A DNA stretch of 14,572 nt from Bacteroidales bacterium (GTDB lineage Bacteria > Bacteroidota > Bacteroidia > Bacteroidales > WCHB1-69): assembly GCA_012838875.1 (NCBI GenBank), contig DUOL01000094.1:1-14572 (forward strand). The letters are read 5' to 3'. The position numbers were made by a program, and so were the translations under genes. Below are positions 7,090-14,572 of the stretch, piece by piece. The number at the start of each line of letters is the position of its first letter. Positions within the stretch are counted from its first letter, which is position 1. The notes below the pieces were generated by a model. It saw nothing but the letters and a program-made list of their open reading frames with translations, had not been told where the DNA came from and did not search any database.

Positions 7090-8322
7090 ATGCCCCACTC
7101 TATCATTTTACTACAAAACGGCATTAAATTAGTACATCAGGAAGTTAATTCTCCGATAGCACATTTTGGCGTTTTGGTCAATGCGGGCACCCGAGACGAG
7201 CCGGACAGCCTGATGGGACTTGCCCATTTTATCGAACATACCATTTTTAAAGGAACTAAAAAGAGAAAAGGATTTCAAATTCTAAAACGTTTGGAAGATG
7301 TCGGTGGCGAACTTAACGCAAGCACCTCAAAAGAGGAGACCTATTTCCACGCCTCTTTTTTGCACCAAGATTACCCACGAACTTTGGAACTACTTGCCGA
7401 TATTCTTTTCAATGCCACCTTCCCCGAAAAGGAGATTGAGAAAGAAAAAGATGTTATTATCGAAGAGATAAATTATTATAAAGACACGCCTATCGAATTT
7501 CTTTTCGATGATTTTGAAACCGTTATTTTCCAAAACCACCAATTAGCAAGAAATATTCTCGGAACAAAAAGTACGATAGCAAAAATCAAACAAAAAGATA
7601 TTATTGCTTTCATTCATCGCCATTACACGCCGGAAAACATGGTACTCTCCTCTATCGGCAATATTGCAACTCCGAAGTTGGTTAAAATGTGCAATAACTA
7701 TTTTGCAGCTTTAAAATATCAGCATGATGAACTGCCTAAAAGAGTTCCGTTTACAGACTATAAACCGCAATTTGTCAAGAGAAATAAGAAAAATGCTCAA
7801 GCCCACATTTTGTTAGGTAATCTTGCCTATCCCTATAAAAGTGAAAAAAAGTATCCATTTCTTCTTCTCTCCAATCTAATCGGTGGTCCCGGCATGAGTA
7901 CACGGCTAAATATGATGTTACGAGAGAAAAAAGGATTGGGTTATTCCGTTGAGGCAAATTATTCCACTTTTTCCGACACGGGATTATTTACCATTTATAT
8001 TGGCTGCGACCATAATGAAGTCGACAAGTGTATTGAGTTGACTTATAAAGAATTAGAAAAAATCCGCACGAATAAATTAGGAGTTTTACAACTTCAATAT
8101 GCTAAAAAGCAACTTATCGGGCAAATTGCCATTGCCGGCGAGTCTAAATTGGCGGAGATGCTGGCAAACGGTCGTTCCGCTCTACATGGCGACGAAGTAG
8201 AGACAATAGACGAAACCATTCAAAGAATTGAAAATGTTACGGCTAATGAAATATTGCAAGTTGCGAATGAGATTCTGCAAAAAGAGCAGTTCTCCACGCT
8301 GCTATACGCTAAGAATATTTAG
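7090..8322 (+). CDS. M16-family zinc metallopeptidase (mitochondrial processing peptidase / PqqL-like)
   Basis: Predicted peptidase of the pitrilysin clan (M16). The 410-aa protein holds the inverted zinc motif H46-F-I-E49-H50, and a third zinc ligand is expected about 76 residues on, matching the E125/E126 pair in DVIIEEINYY. The second half (from about 180) is the M16 C-terminal domain, with GGPGMSTRLNMMLREKKGLGYSVEA matching the conserved stretch that helps bind substrate. No signal peptide is visible, so it is probably cytoplasmic. The start is the ATG at 7090: an in-frame TTG at 7066 falls inside the predicted -7 box and is rejected. It is a single-gene unit, divergent from serC and convergent with the WbqC gene. 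The physiological substrate cannot be told from sequence. Confidence 0.93.
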   Translation: MPHSIILLQNGIKLVHQEVNSPIAHFGVLVNAGTRDEPDSLMGLAHFIEHTIFKGTKKRKGFQILKRLEDVGGELNASTSKEETYFHASFLHQDYPRTLELLADILFNATFPEKEIEKEKDVIIEEINYYKDTPIEFLFDDFETVIFQNHQLARNILGTKSTIAKIKQKDIIAFIHRHYTPENMVLSSIGNIATPKLVKMCNNYFAALKYQHDELPKRVPFTDYKPQFVKRNKKNAQAHILLGNLAYPYKSEKKYPFLLLSNLIGGPGMSTRLNMMLREKKGLGYSVEANYSTFSDTGLFTIYIGCDHNEVDKCIELTYKELEKIRTNKLGVLQLQYAKKQLIGQIAIAGESKLAEMLANGRSALHGDEVETIDETIQRIENVTANEILQVANEILQKEQFSTLLYAKNI

Positions 8323-8419
8323 GAGTTAATTTCGCTTAATTTCCTTCACTTTATTTAACACGCTAAGAATCAAGATAAAAATTAAAAACTAACAGGATTT
8401 CGTAAATTTTCCACTTCAT

Positions 8420-9049
8420 TTATTTGCTAAGCATTTTTAGATATTGCTTCGTTTGATTGCCTTTGTTACACAATAAATCTAAAATGGATAAATTGGAAAT
8501 AAAACCGTGTCTGTCGTCAAATACTTGTTTATATTTTTCTTGATTTGCAAAAGGATAACTCGGGCGGTTACGATTTTTCGGATGAATAAGCGCCCTATAG
8601 TCTAACATAGGCATTTCATAAGAAGCCTGAAATTCTTCGGTAAATAAAATTTTTTTATTAATTTGGCACAATTTAAGTAAAACAGCTAAGAGTTCCGTGT
8701 TGAAATCAAGTAGAAATTTATGTTTTTTCTCGTAAAAAGGTTGAAAATAGTCTTGAAAATAGAGGAAAAAGGGGCTATTGTTATAGGCTGCCGTAATGGC
8801 TCGCCAGTGTTGCTTTTGCCATTCCGTTTTATAATCTACCTCAACATCTCTAATTTTAGTTTTACTGTGATTTTGAACCACCGGAATAGAGAGTTGCTGA
8901 ACACCGTTAGCAGTAACAATTAACATCCTATTTCTATAGGATTGTCTCTGATAATTTTCATCGCCTTCGATAAAAACGGCAGATTTATTTTCAATAAGTG
9001 CTATATATTCTATTGGGGGAAAATAGGCGGTAGTGAGAATAAGATTCAT
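8420..9049 (-). CDS. WbqC-family protein
   Basis: Resembles the WbqC-like family, named after a gene of O-antigen clusters; its biochemical role is not settled. The 209-aa soluble product has the family's usual size and conserved N-terminal layout: an early YFPPIEY (9-15), a QRQSYRNR stretch (34-41) followed by a hydrophobic strand and LSIPV (53-57), then HWRAI (81-85) and YNNSPFF (89-95). No signal peptide or membrane segment is seen. The ATG at 9047-9049 is preceded in frame by a TAA two codons upstream, which fixes the start. It stands alone here, converging on the M16 gene (97-nt gap) and divergent from panB. The surroundings give no link to polysaccharide synthesis. Confidence 0.8.
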   Translation of the reverse strand: MNLILTTAYFPPIEYIALIENKSAVFIEGDENYQRQSYRNRMLIVTANGVQQLSIPVVQNHSKTKIRDVEVDYKTEWQKQHWRAITAAYNNSPFFLYFQDYFQPFYEKKHKFLLDFNTELLAVLLKLCQINKKILFTEEFQASYEMPMLDYRALIHPKNRNRPSYPFANQEKYKQVFDDRHGFISNLSILDLLCNKGNQTKQYLKMLSK

Positions 9050-9087
9050 TATTATTTAGGAAATTGTTGTAAAAAAAGATAAAAAAA

Positions 9088-9120
9088 CAAAAATAGCTTT
9101 TTCCATTTATCTTTTTTCAA
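9088..9120 (-). promoter_or_regulatory. Predicted promoter for the WbqC-family gene
   Basis: Minus-strand TATTTTTG (plus 9088-9095) fits the -7 consensus. A TTG (plus 9118-9120) lies 22 nt further upstream as a possible -33 box. The leader would be about 30 nt. Confidence 0.4.
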
Positions 9121-9211
9121 AATCCACCTTTAAATGAGTTTTATTTTTTCTATTTTCTCTATTATTTGATAAAGTTTTTTACAATTCACCTAATAATTGA
9201 ATATTTTGTGT

Positions 9212-9219
9212 TACTTTTG
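9212..9219 (+). promoter_or_regulatory. Predicted -7 box for panB
   Basis: TACTTTTG matches TAnnTTTG and ends 19 nt before the panB ATG at 9239. The same octamer precedes mutA. The -33 element is not evident. Confidence 0.5.
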
Positions 9220-9238
9220 CTCATCAAAAAAAATCATT

Positions 9239-10060
9239 ATGTCAAGTTATTTATATCAGAATGTCAACAAGGTAACCACCAATATTCTGCAAAGGATGCG
9301 GAAAGAGGGAGAGAAAATTGCGATGTTAACGGCTTACGATTATTCAATGGCACGCTTATTAGACATGGCAAAGATTGATGTTATTTTGGTAGGCGATTCT
9401 GCGGCTAATGTCATGGCGGGACACAAAACCACGTTACCTATCACCCTTAACGAAATGATTTATCACGCCTCTTCGGTGGTTCGGGCAACGGAACGGGCTT
9501 TAGTTGTAGTTGACCTACCTTTCGGGACTTATCAAGGTAATTCCAAGGAGGCGCTAAATTCGGCCGTTCGAATTATGAAAGAGTCGGGTGCTGACGCCGT
9601 GAAATTGGAAGGCGGCATTGAAATTCAAGAGTCTATTGACCGTATTCTAAGTGCGGGCATTCCTGTTATGGGACATCTCGGACTAATGCCTCAATCGATT
9701 AATAAATTCGGCACTTACACCGTACGAGCAACGGACCCGAAAGAAGCCGAAAAGACAATTTCTGACGCGAAAATCTTGGAACAACACGGCTGTTTTGCAG
9801 TCGTTTTGGAGAAAATCCCGGCAAAACTTGCAAAGGAGATTACCGATTCTATCTCAATCCCCACTATCGGCATCGGGGCAGGACCCCACGTGAACGGACA
9901 AGTTCTTGTACTACACGATATGTTAGGTATTACACAAGAATTTTCACCTCGTTTTTTACGAAGATATCACGACCTTACCCGCGAAATTGTGGACGCCGTC
10001 AGTCATTACATCAAAGATGTAAAAGAAGAAGATTTTCCCAACGAAAAAGAACAATATTAG
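9239..10060 (+). CDS. panB: 3-methyl-2-oxobutanoate hydroxymethyltransferase (ketopantoate hydroxymethyltransferase)
   Basis: Transfers a hydroxymethyl group from 5,10-methylene-tetrahydrofolate to 2-oxoisovalerate, giving ketopantoate, the first committed step of pantothenate and CoA synthesis. The 273-aa TIM-barrel protein has the expected length and signature residues: metal ligands in VGDS (D53), VVDLPFG (D92) and KLEGG (E124), GHLGLMPQS (145-153), the catalytic Glu191 in VLEKIP, and IGIGAG (210-215). The start is taken at ATG 9239. The open frame extends back to a TTG at 9197, but that stretch contains the predicted -7 box and does not look like PanB. The RluA-family gene follows after 27 nt and is probably co-transcribed. 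No panC or panD is nearby. Confidence 0.96.
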   Translation: MSSYLYQNVNKVTTNILQRMRKEGEKIAMLTAYDYSMARLLDMAKIDVILVGDSAANVMAGHKTTLPITLNEMIYHASSVVRATERALVVVDLPFGTYQGNSKEALNSAVRIMKESGADAVKLEGGIEIQESIDRILSAGIPVMGHLGLMPQSINKFGTYTVRATDPKEAEKTISDAKILEQHGCFAVVLEKIPAKLAKEITDSISIPTIGIGAGPHVNGQVLVLHDMLGITQEFSPRFLRRYHDLTREIVDAVSHYIKDVKEEDFPNEKEQY

Positions 10061-10087
10061 TACAAAAAATCTATTTTAAAGTATGAT

Positions 10088-10786
10088 ATGAGTGATATTG
10101 CAGAACGGATTCTTTACGAAGATAATCATATCATCATTATCAATAAAAATGCGGGAGAGATTGTCCAAGGGGATAAAACGGGCGATGTTCCGCTGTCGGA
10201 AAAAATCAAAGAGTTTCTAAAAGAGAAGTATCAAAAGCCGGGCAATGTTTTCTGTGGCGTCATTCATCGCCTTGACCGCCCCGTGAGCGGAATCGTTATC
10301 TTTGCTAAAACATCGAAAGGACTGGCGCGAATGAACGAGCTTATTAAAAATCGGGAAATAAAGAAAATTTACTGTACTATCGTAGAAGGGAAATTGGAAA
10401 AAAAAGAGGATTTCTTGAGACATTTTTTGCATAAAAATGAAAAATTAAACAAAAGTTTTGTCGTTTCTGAAGAAAAAAATGGACAATTAGCCGAACTACA
10501 CTATAAAGTGATTAAAGAGTTACAATTTTACTCTATTGTTGAAGTCGAACTGTTAACCGGGCGTCATCACCAAATTAGAGTCCAACTATCAACGATTGGG
10601 AACGCAATCAAAGGAGACGTCAAATACGGGGGCAAACGCCCAAACCGCGACCTCTCCATTTCTCTTCATGCTCGCAGTATCGAATTTACACATCCCATTT
10701 CTAAAAAACAGATTTCTATTTCCGCACCATTTCCAAAAAACGATTTATGGAAAGAAATTGATAATAAAGAACCTATTTCGCAATAA
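10088..10786 (+). CDS. RluA-family rRNA/tRNA pseudouridine synthase
   Basis: Converts specific uridines in structured RNA to pseudouridine. The 232-aa protein carries the RluA-type catalytic motif HRLDRPVSG (60-68) with the catalytic Asp63, the later LLTGRHHQIRVQL (155-167) that contacts the RNA, and GDVKYGG (176-182). It lacks an N-terminal S4 RNA-binding domain, so it is of the short kind, like RluA or TruC rather than RluC/RluD. Whether it modifies 23S rRNA or tRNA cannot be decided here. It is the middle gene of a likely panB-rluA-rseC unit, 27 nt after panB and 43 nt before rseC. Confidence 0.93.
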   Translation: MSDIAERILYEDNHIIIINKNAGEIVQGDKTGDVPLSEKIKEFLKEKYQKPGNVFCGVIHRLDRPVSGIVIFAKTSKGLARMNELIKNREIKKIYCTIVEGKLEKKEDFLRHFLHKNEKLNKSFVVSEEKNGQLAELHYKVIKELQFYSIVEVELLTGRHHQIRVQLSTIGNAIKGDVKYGGKRPNRDLSISLHARSIEFTHPISKKQISISAPFPKNDLWKEIDNKEPISQ

Positions 10787-10829
10787 ATTTAGCAATTTTA
10801 CATTCAATTTTTAATTATTCGATTGAAAA

Positions 10830-11258
10830 ATGAAAAAAACAGTCTGCAACGAAGGAATTGTACGCAAAATAGATGGCGAAAACGTTACTGTTGAAATCAC
10901 CGTTCATTCCGCTTGTGCCAACTGCCACGCCAAATCCCTCTGCTCCACTTACGATAGGAAGCAAAATCTAATTCACGCCATCAGTTTAACTCCCGAAAAT
11001 ATAGCTGTCGGTGAAAAAGTTACCGTTTCTATGCAACAAAGTATGGGTAGTAAAGCAGTCGTCATCGGATACTTTTTGCCGTTAGTCGTTTTGCTACTTT
11101 CACTCATTCTCTCCTATAAAATTTCCAAAAATGAATTATTAAGTTTTTTCATAACTTTGGGGGCCACCGGGTTATACTTTTTTTTCGTTTGGCTATTTAG
11201 AAAAAAAATTGAGAAACAGTTTATCTTTTACGTTCATAAAATCGAAGAAGATTTATAA
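10830..11258 (+). CDS. rseC: RseC/MucC-family (SoxR-reducing system) membrane protein
   Basis: A 142-aa protein of the RseC/MucC family, small membrane proteins linked to electron-transfer complexes (Rnf) and, in enterobacteria, to SoxR reduction and sigma-E control. The N-terminal soluble part has the family's cysteine pattern C6, C29-x2-C32-x5-C38 in SACANCHAKSLC, suited to a metal or Fe-S site. Two membrane helices follow (about 75-96 and 103-124) and then a basic, charged tail. In many Bacteroidota the gene stands directly before rnfB; here none of the rnf genes follows. No TAnnTTTG box lies in the 43-nt gap after the RluA gene, so it is probably transcribed from the panB promoter. Its biochemical role is uncertain. 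Confidence 0.85.
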   Translation: MKKTVCNEGIVRKIDGENVTVEITVHSACANCHAKSLCSTYDRKQNLIHAISLTPENIAVGEKVTVSMQQSMGSKAVVIGYFLPLVVLLLSLILSYKISKNELLSFFITLGATGLYFFFVWLFRKKIEKQFIFYVHKIEEDL

Positions 11259-11267
11259 AGATAAGAA

Positions 11268-11310
11268 CCTCAACTCAAGAAATTGAGAGATTAATAAAAT
11301 TGAATTGAGG
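11268..11310. other. Inverted repeat between rseC and mutA
   Basis: CCTCAACTCAA (11268-11278) and TTGAATTGAGG (11300-11310) are complementary at 10 of 11 positions. Inside the left half a smaller hairpin is possible: CTCAA-GAAA-TTGAG (11274-11287), closed by a GNRA-type loop. The two folds are mutually exclusive. No U-run follows either, so it is not a standard intrinsic terminator. It starts 10 nt past the rseC stop. A role in stopping transcription, protecting the 3' end or binding a regulator is possible but unproven. Confidence 0.35.
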
Positions 11311-11395
11311 CACGATACAAGACGATAAATCGTTATCAATAAATTTTTAAATACCTTTACGATTAAATTTTAACAAAAGCCAATATTAATTTTTG

Positions 11396-11403
11396 TACTT
11401 TTG
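11396..11403 (+). promoter_or_regulatory. Predicted -7 box for mutA-gcvT
   Basis: TACTTTTG followed by C matches TAnnTTTG and is identical to the panB box. Transcription would begin near 11410, about 18 nt before the mutA ATG at 11428. No clear TTG is present at -33. No conserved cobalamin-riboswitch box was seen in the 169-nt gap. Confidence 0.5.
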
Positions 11404-11427
11404 CAACAGAATAAAAAAAATCATAGT

Positions 11428-13287
11428 ATGAAGAGTGACGAAAAATTGTTTAGTGAATTTCCTCCGATATCAACTGAAGAGTGGGAAGAAGTAATAAATC
11501 GTGATTTAAAAGGAGCTGATTACGAAAAAAGATTAATTTGGAAAACCGATGAAGGGTTTCAAGTGCGTCCCTATTATCGTGAAGAGGATTTGGTAAATTT
11601 GCAACATTTGAATAACGCCCCCAATCAATTTCCATACACACGCGGCTATAAAACGGAAAAAAACTGTTGGAATATTGTTCAAGAGATAAAAGAGACAGAT
11701 AGCAAAAAGGCGAACCTTATTGCTCGAGACGCTATCGCAAAAGGAGCAAATACTTTGTCCTTTTCTGCTCAGAAGATTAAAAAATATGAGGATTTCTGTC
11801 AATTATTATCGGAAATTCCTCTCGAAAAATATGGCGTTCAATTTTATAATGTTACCAATCCGCTTCCATTCATTAACGACTTCATTCAATATATTGAAAA
11901 TAACAAATTGAATAAAGAGTTAATTAGAGGATTTATTGATTTCGACTACATCACGCATTTACTAAAACATAAGAAATACTATAAATCGGCAAAAGACGAT
12001 TTTGAAACCTTAGTTAAATTAGTAACCCTCACCGAAGGGTTACCCAATTTTCAAGTAATTAATTTGGGAGGTATCGTTCTTCATCATGCCGGAGCTTCCT
12101 TGATTCAAGAAATCGGTTATTCGTTAGCTATTGCTAATGAGTATTTAGCTCTCTTAACCGACCACGGGTTTGGCGTAGATGCCATTGCTTCAAAAATGAG
12201 TTTAACGCTATCTGTCGGCTCAAATTATTTCATGGAAATCGCAAAATTGAGAGCTGTTCGACTATTATGGTCAACATTAATAAAAGAGTATCAAGCCAAG
12301 ACAGAAGCCTCTTATCAACTTCACATTAACTCCATCGGTTCAAAATGGAATAAGACCCTCTACGACCCGTACGTAAATTTGCTACGAAGCACAACCGAAG
12401 GCATGGCGTCGGCATTGGGCGGGGCTTCGTCAATTTCGCTTCAACCTTTTGACACTGTGTATAATAATGAGAATGACTTTTCTCAACGAATTAACAGGAA
12501 CATTCAAATAATTTTAAAAGAAGAGGCATTTTTTGATAAAGTGATTGACCCGGCTGCCGGCTCGTACTATATTGAAAATTTAACCGATTCTATTGCTTCG
12601 CACGCGTGGGAACTGTTCAAAAATACAGTTGACGGAGAAGGTATTTTCTCCAAAATAGAAAATGGAGATATTAAAAAAGCAATTGAAGAGAGCTGTCAAA
12701 AACGAGATATGGATGTAGCCGCTCGAAGATACGTACTCGTTGGCACAAACCAATATCCGAACATTCAAGAGAAAATGTTAAACGAAATTGTTATTGAAAC
12801 AGAACCGAAAAATGGAGAAGGACTAAAGTGCTATCGTGGCGGCGTTGCTTTTGAAGAATTGAGATTGGGAACCGAAAAATATGCAAAATCAAACGGCACG
12901 CCCAAAGTTTTCTTATTAAAAGTTGGGAATGTAGCTATGCGACAAGCTCGCGCCGGCTTTACCACTAACTTTTTCGGCTGCGCAGGATTTGAAATTGTTG
13001 ATAACCAAGGATTCGAAAATATTGACGAGGGTGTTCAAAAAGCTATTGAGAGTCAAGCTAAGATTGTAGTACTGTGCAGCTCTGACGAAGAATACGAAAC
13101 ATTAGGTGTTGAAGCAATAAAAAAATTAAAAGAGAAAAATCCTAAGTTACTCGTCGTTATTGCCGGAAATCCGACTGCTATCATTGATATTCTCACAGCA
13201 AGCGGAGCCGATGATTTTATCCACGTTAAAACTAATTTATTGGCAAGTTTGCAAAATTTCCAACGTAAATTGAATATTATTTCCTAA
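11428..13287 (+). CDS. mutA: Methylmalonyl-CoA mutase, small (beta) subunit
   Basis: Non-catalytic partner in the heterodimeric B12 enzyme that interconverts succinyl-CoA and methylmalonyl-CoA, used in propionate production or use. The 619-aa product starts with the typical FPPISTEEWEEVINRDLKGADY (the first residues of a TIM-barrel mutase domain) and keeps this domain to about residue 480. The C-terminal domain (about 490-619) is a degenerate cobalamin-binding fold: where the large subunit has DxHxxG, this one reads GNVAMRQARAGF, with no His ligand. That marks it as the small subunit and rules out a complete mutase. Start: ATG 11428; an in-frame TTG at 11401 lies in the -7 box. It is normally followed at once by mutB, but here gcvT begins 20 nt downstream, so the large subunit must be elsewhere in the genome if the enzyme is active. 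Confidence 0.93.
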   Translation: MKSDEKLFSEFPPISTEEWEEVINRDLKGADYEKRLIWKTDEGFQVRPYYREEDLVNLQHLNNAPNQFPYTRGYKTEKNCWNIVQEIKETDSKKANLIARDAIAKGANTLSFSAQKIKKYEDFCQLLSEIPLEKYGVQFYNVTNPLPFINDFIQYIENNKLNKELIRGFIDFDYITHLLKHKKYYKSAKDDFETLVKLVTLTEGLPNFQVINLGGIVLHHAGASLIQEIGYSLAIANEYLALLTDHGFGVDAIASKMSLTLSVGSNYFMEIAKLRAVRLLWSTLIKEYQAKTEASYQLHINSIGSKWNKTLYDPYVNLLRSTTEGMASALGGASSISLQPFDTVYNNENDFSQRINRNIQIILKEEAFFDKVIDPAAGSYYIENLTDSIASHAWELFKNTVDGEGIFSKIENGDIKKAIEESCQKRDMDVAARRYVLVGTNQYPNIQEKMLNEIVIETEPKNGEGLKCYRGGVAFEELRLGTEKYAKSNGTPKVFLLKVGNVAMRQARAGFTTNFFGCAGFEIVDNQGFENIDEGVQKAIESQAKIVVLCSSDEEYETLGVEAIKKLKEKNPKLLVVIAGNPTAIIDILTASGADDFIHVKTNLLASLQNFQRKLNIIS

Positions 13288-13307
13288 ATCATTAAAATAA
13301 ATTAATA

Positions 13308-14402
13308 ATGAAAGAGACAATTTTTAGAGCTAATCACGAAAAATTGGGAGCAAAAATGGTTGAATTTGCCGGCTTTTACATGCCTATCCAATACGAAGGA
13401 CTATCCGTAGAGCATCAGCATGTGAGGAAAAAAGTCGGTGTTTTTGACGTTTCACACATGGGTGAGTTTATTGTGAAGGGCACCAATGCACTACCTCTTT
13501 TGCAATATATTACCTCTAACGACGTGTCAAAATTGACTCCCGGCAAAATACAATATTCTTGTTTCCCTAACGGGAAAGGAGGAATTGTTGACGATTTACT
13601 ATTGTATCAAACAGCCGAACAAGAATATTTACTAGTAGTCAATGCGGCAAATATTGAAAAAGATTGGGCTTGGATAGCAAAACACAATGAAAAATTCGGA
13701 GCAACCATTGAAAATATTTCAGAAGAGATATCTTTATTAGCCGTTCAAGGACCGTTGGCTCTTAAAGCAATGCAAAAGCTGACCGATACCAACATCGAAG
13801 CGATGGAGTACTACACCTCTCAATATTTGACCTTTGCCGGCGTTCCTGATATTTTATTATCAACTACAGGATATACAGGTGCCGGTGGTTGTGAAATTTA
13901 CTTTAAAAATAAAGACGGCGAAAAAATATGGAATGCCGTATTTGAAGCCGGTAAAGAATTTGATATTAAACCGATAGGCTTAGCCGCTCGTGACACCCTC
14001 CGCCTTGAAATGGGTTTCTGCCTTTACGGACATGAAATTGACGATACCATCTCCCCTATCGAAGCAGGATTAGGATGGATAACCAAATTCGTTGACCATA
14101 AGGATTTTATTGATAAAGATTACATGTTGCAATTGAAAGCCAACGGATTAAAACGTAAACTAATCGGCTTTGAGATGATTGACAGAGGAATCCCACGTAT
14201 TGACTATGAAGTTTGCGACAAAGAGGGAAACAAAATTGGGATTGTTCGCTCGGGAACTTTCGGACCATCAATCAATAAATCAATCGGTACGGCATGGATA
14301 GATATCAATTTTGCCGCCCTTGACACCGAAATCTATATTAAAATTCGCGAAAAATTGTTAAAGGCAATCGTTGTTAAAATGCCTTTCTACAAAGGAGAAT
14401 AG
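13308..14402 (+). CDS. gcvT: Aminomethyltransferase, glycine cleavage system T protein
   Basis: Transfers the methylene group from aminomethyl-lipoyl H protein to tetrahydrofolate, releasing ammonia and making 5,10-methylene-THF. The 364-aa protein has the normal length and motifs: FAGFYMPIQYEG (20-31), FDVSHMGEF (46-54), GGIVDDLLLY with the catalytic-type Asp96 (91-100), VNAANIEKD (111-119), GYTGAGGCEIYF (188-199), AARDTLRLEMGFCLYGHEID (226-245) and SGTFGPSINKSIG (315-327). It follows mutA by 20 nt, which suggests co-transcription. No gcvH or gcvP is nearby and no glycine riboswitch precedes it. The closely related folate-dependent YgfZ and dimethylglycine dehydrogenase domains are less likely given the complete GcvT motif set. 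Confidence 0.96.
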   Translation: MKETIFRANHEKLGAKMVEFAGFYMPIQYEGLSVEHQHVRKKVGVFDVSHMGEFIVKGTNALPLLQYITSNDVSKLTPGKIQYSCFPNGKGGIVDDLLLYQTAEQEYLLVVNAANIEKDWAWIAKHNEKFGATIENISEEISLLAVQGPLALKAMQKLTDTNIEAMEYYTSQYLTFAGVPDILLSTTGYTGAGGCEIYFKNKDGEKIWNAVFEAGKEFDIKPIGLAARDTLRLEMGFCLYGHEIDDTISPIEAGLGWITKFVDHKDFIDKDYMLQLKANGLKRKLIGFEMIDRGIPRIDYEVCDKEGNKIGIVRSGTFGPSINKSIGTAWIDINFAALDTEIYIKIREKLLKAIVVKMPFYKGE

Positions 14403-14445
14403 ATAGATGCGATTTGCTTTATTTTTAATAACGCAAAGCTAAAAC

Positions 14446-14572
14446 ATGTTACAGCCCAAGAGCCATTTTTTTTGCAAAAATTGTGGAACGCAATCCGTGC
14501 GTTGGTTAGGGAGATGTCCTTCTTGCGGTGAATTTAATACTTTTGAAGAGGAGGTAATACACCGTGAAAAGC
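14446..14572 (+). CDS. radA: DNA repair protein RadA, N-terminal fragment (runs off the window)
   Basis: Only the first 42 codons are present. They encode the RadA (Sms) N-terminal zinc finger: HFFCKNCGTQSVRWLGRCPS with cysteines C10, C13, C24 and C27, followed by CGEFNTFEEE, a close match to the CxxC-WxGxCPxCxxWNTxxE signature. RadA is a RecA-like ATPase that promotes branch migration in recombination. The start is firm, because an in-frame TAA ends three bases before the ATG at 14446. It lies 43 nt after gcvT on the same strand. I see no TAnnTTTG box in that gap, so read-through from mutA-gcvT is possible. The ATPase and Lon-like domains lie beyond the window. Confidence 0.93.
   Translation, partial: MLQPKSHFFCKNCGTQSVRWLGRCPSCGEFNTFEEEVIHREK

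Noticed and set aside
8322..8349. Weak hairpin (GGAGTTAA/TTAATTTCC) after the M16 stop as a terminator
   Set aside because: The stem is broken by an internal loop, is mostly A/T and has no convincing U-run. The 97-nt convergent gap holds no clear terminator for either gene.
8306..8370. 11-bp direct repeat ACGCTAAGAAT at the end of the M16 gene and 54 nt later
   Set aside because: Two copies only, one inside coding sequence, with no element between them or flanking signature. Most likely chance or a tiny local duplication.
11259..11427. Cobalamin riboswitch controlling mutA
   Set aside because: The gap is short, its predicted transcribed leader is under 20 nt, and the conserved B12-box sequence is not visible.
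13288..13307. Glycine riboswitch before gcvT
   Set aside because: Only 20 nt separate mutA and gcvT, far too short for a tandem glycine aptamer, and the preceding sequence is coding.

Overview
The window reads as ordinary core chromosome of a low-GC member of the Bacteroidota, most likely order Bacteroidales. The evidence for this is: -7 boxes of the form TAnnTTTG ahead of most transcription units; no Shine-Dalgarno sequences before the starts; a membrane pyrophosphatase of the divergent Bacteroidota-type sequence; a short (306 aa) phosphoglycerate dehydrogenase with Lys in place of the catalytic His; and the small subunit of a two-subunit methylmalonyl-CoA mutase. I could not assign a genus.

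Layout. At 1-68 there is a GC-rich, partly self-complementary tract of unknown origin at the window edge. On the minus strand, 4645-109 carries a membrane-bound pyrophosphatase (hppA) followed 22 nt later by dsbD, probably one transcript from a promoter near 4739-4769. Positions 4646-4938 contain no gene but hold that promoter and a strong intrinsic terminator for the next unit. Minus-strand 6944-4939 is serC-serA, two of the three steps of serine synthesis. From the shared intergenic region 6945-7089 an M16 zinc peptidase is transcribed on the plus strand (7090-8322). It converges on a WbqC-family gene (minus strand, 9049-8420). From the next divergent region (9050-9238) the plus strand runs panB, an RluA-type pseudouridine synthase and an RseC-family membrane protein (to 11258). 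A 169-nt gap with an inverted repeat and a promoter leads to mutA-gcvT, and the window ends inside the first 42 codons of radA.

How the genes fit together. The set is housekeeping: pyrophosphate-driven ion pumping, reductant transfer across the membrane, serine synthesis, pantothenate synthesis, RNA modification, propionate/succinate carbon flow (MutA), glycine cleavage (GcvT) and DNA recombination/repair (RadA). Serine and glycine-cleavage genes both feed one-carbon metabolism but are far apart here. Several genes lack their usual partners: mutA has no adjacent large subunit, rseC has no rnf genes, and serA has no serB.

I see no CRISPR array, tRNA, rRNA, insertion sequence or defence system, and no convincing undescribed multi-gene system. 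The observations most worth following are protein-level variants (HppA, SerA), the unusual gene pairings around mutA and rseC, and the GC-rich tract at the left edge.
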